Of a DNA stretch of 5,388 nt, positions 5,304-5,388 are shown piece by piece; within the stretch, counting starts at the first letter, position 1; the number at the start of each line of letters is the position of its first letter. Made by a program: the position numbers and the translations under genes. Below the pieces are notes generated by a model. The model ran no database searches and was not told the origin of the DNA. It saw only the letters and a list, made by a program, of their open reading frames with translations. This DNA comes from an uncultured Eubacteriales bacterium. GTDB taxonomy: Bacteria; Bacillota; Clostridia; Christensenellales; CAG-138. The stretch covers positions 1 to 5,388 of the forward strand of contig UQOG01000128.1 of assembly GCA_900542615.1 (NCBI GenBank), written 5' to 3'.

Positions 5304-5338
5304 AAAGCCGCCCGCTGCTAAAAGCAGCGGGCGGCTTT
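5304..5338 (+). terminator. Operon-end hairpin terminator
   Basis: AAAGCCGCCCGCTGC (5304-5318) and GCAGCGGGCGGCTTT (5324-5338) form a perfect 15-bp stem closing a 5-nt TAAAA loop, 18 bp after the GNAT stop. The T-run is short (TTT then GG), so termination may rely on stem strength or be completed by the next hairpin. The AAA at the left base means it could also act on transcripts from the other strand. Confidence 0.8.
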
Positions 5339-5343
5339 GGCTG

Positions 5344-5373
5344 TCGAAAAAGTGGCTTGCGCCACTTTTTCGA
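5344..5373. terminator. Second palindrome: bidirectional terminator or dispersed repeat
   Basis: TCGAAAAAGTGGC (5344-5356) is perfectly complementary to GCCACTTTTTCGA (5361-5373) around a TTGC loop. The arrangement AAAAA, GC-rich stem, TTTTT is the classic form of an intrinsic terminator that works in both directions, so a convergent gene may lie just beyond the window. A perfect 13-bp palindrome placed directly after a complete terminator is also typical of short palindromic intergenic repeats. Part of its arm (CGAAAAAGTG) also occurs at 240-249. Confidence 0.6.
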
Positions 5374-5388
5374 GGTGTTCATAGCTCC

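Noticed and set aside
5194..5382. 62-codon minus-strand frame entering from the right end
   Set aside because: Its start lies in the 5344-5373 palindrome region and it runs through the terminator and antisense to the GNAT gene, with no family resemblance.

Overview
The window looks like chromosomal DNA from a GC-rich member of the Firmicutes, most likely a clostridial lineage such as the Oscillospiraceae. The support is indirect: strong AGGAGG-type ribosome binding sites, a sigma-A-like promoter (TTGTCA, 17 bp, TATAAT), tight gene packing, a short glutamate 5-kinase without a C-terminal PUA domain, and Gram-positive-like MreB and Smr proteins. There are no mobile elements, CRISPR arrays, rRNA or tRNA genes.

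Layout from left to right. Positions 1-135 (minus strand) hold the first 45 codons of a lipoprotein gene that runs off the left edge, with its own RBS and a good promoter at 185-213. Positions 136-438 are a divergent intergenic region containing that promoter, a long hairpin (253-294), and weak promoter candidates for the next gene. Positions 439-1485 encode a rod-shape actin homologue, MreB. Positions 1486-1670 are a structured spacer ending in a 12-bp stem followed by TTTT, either the mreB terminator or a leader/attenuator for the next operon.

From 1671 to 5285 there is a compact same-strand operon: proC, proB, proA, a single-domain Smr gene and a GNAT acetyltransferase gene. ProB phosphorylates glutamate, ProA reduces the product to glutamate semialdehyde (which cyclises to pyrroline-5-carboxylate), and ProC reduces that to proline, so the complete glutamate-to-proline pathway is encoded. 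The smr start overlaps the proA stop by 4 bp (GTGA), and the GNAT gene follows after 30 bp with its own RBS. The operon ends in a 15-bp-stem hairpin (5304-5338), immediately followed by a second palindrome (5344-5373) shaped like a bidirectional terminator or an interspersed repeat.

I found no clear sign of a previously undescribed system. The most useful non-routine observations are the unlisted truncated lipoprotein gene, the alternative base pairing in the proC leader, the Smr gene coupled to proline synthesis, and the palindrome pair at the right end.
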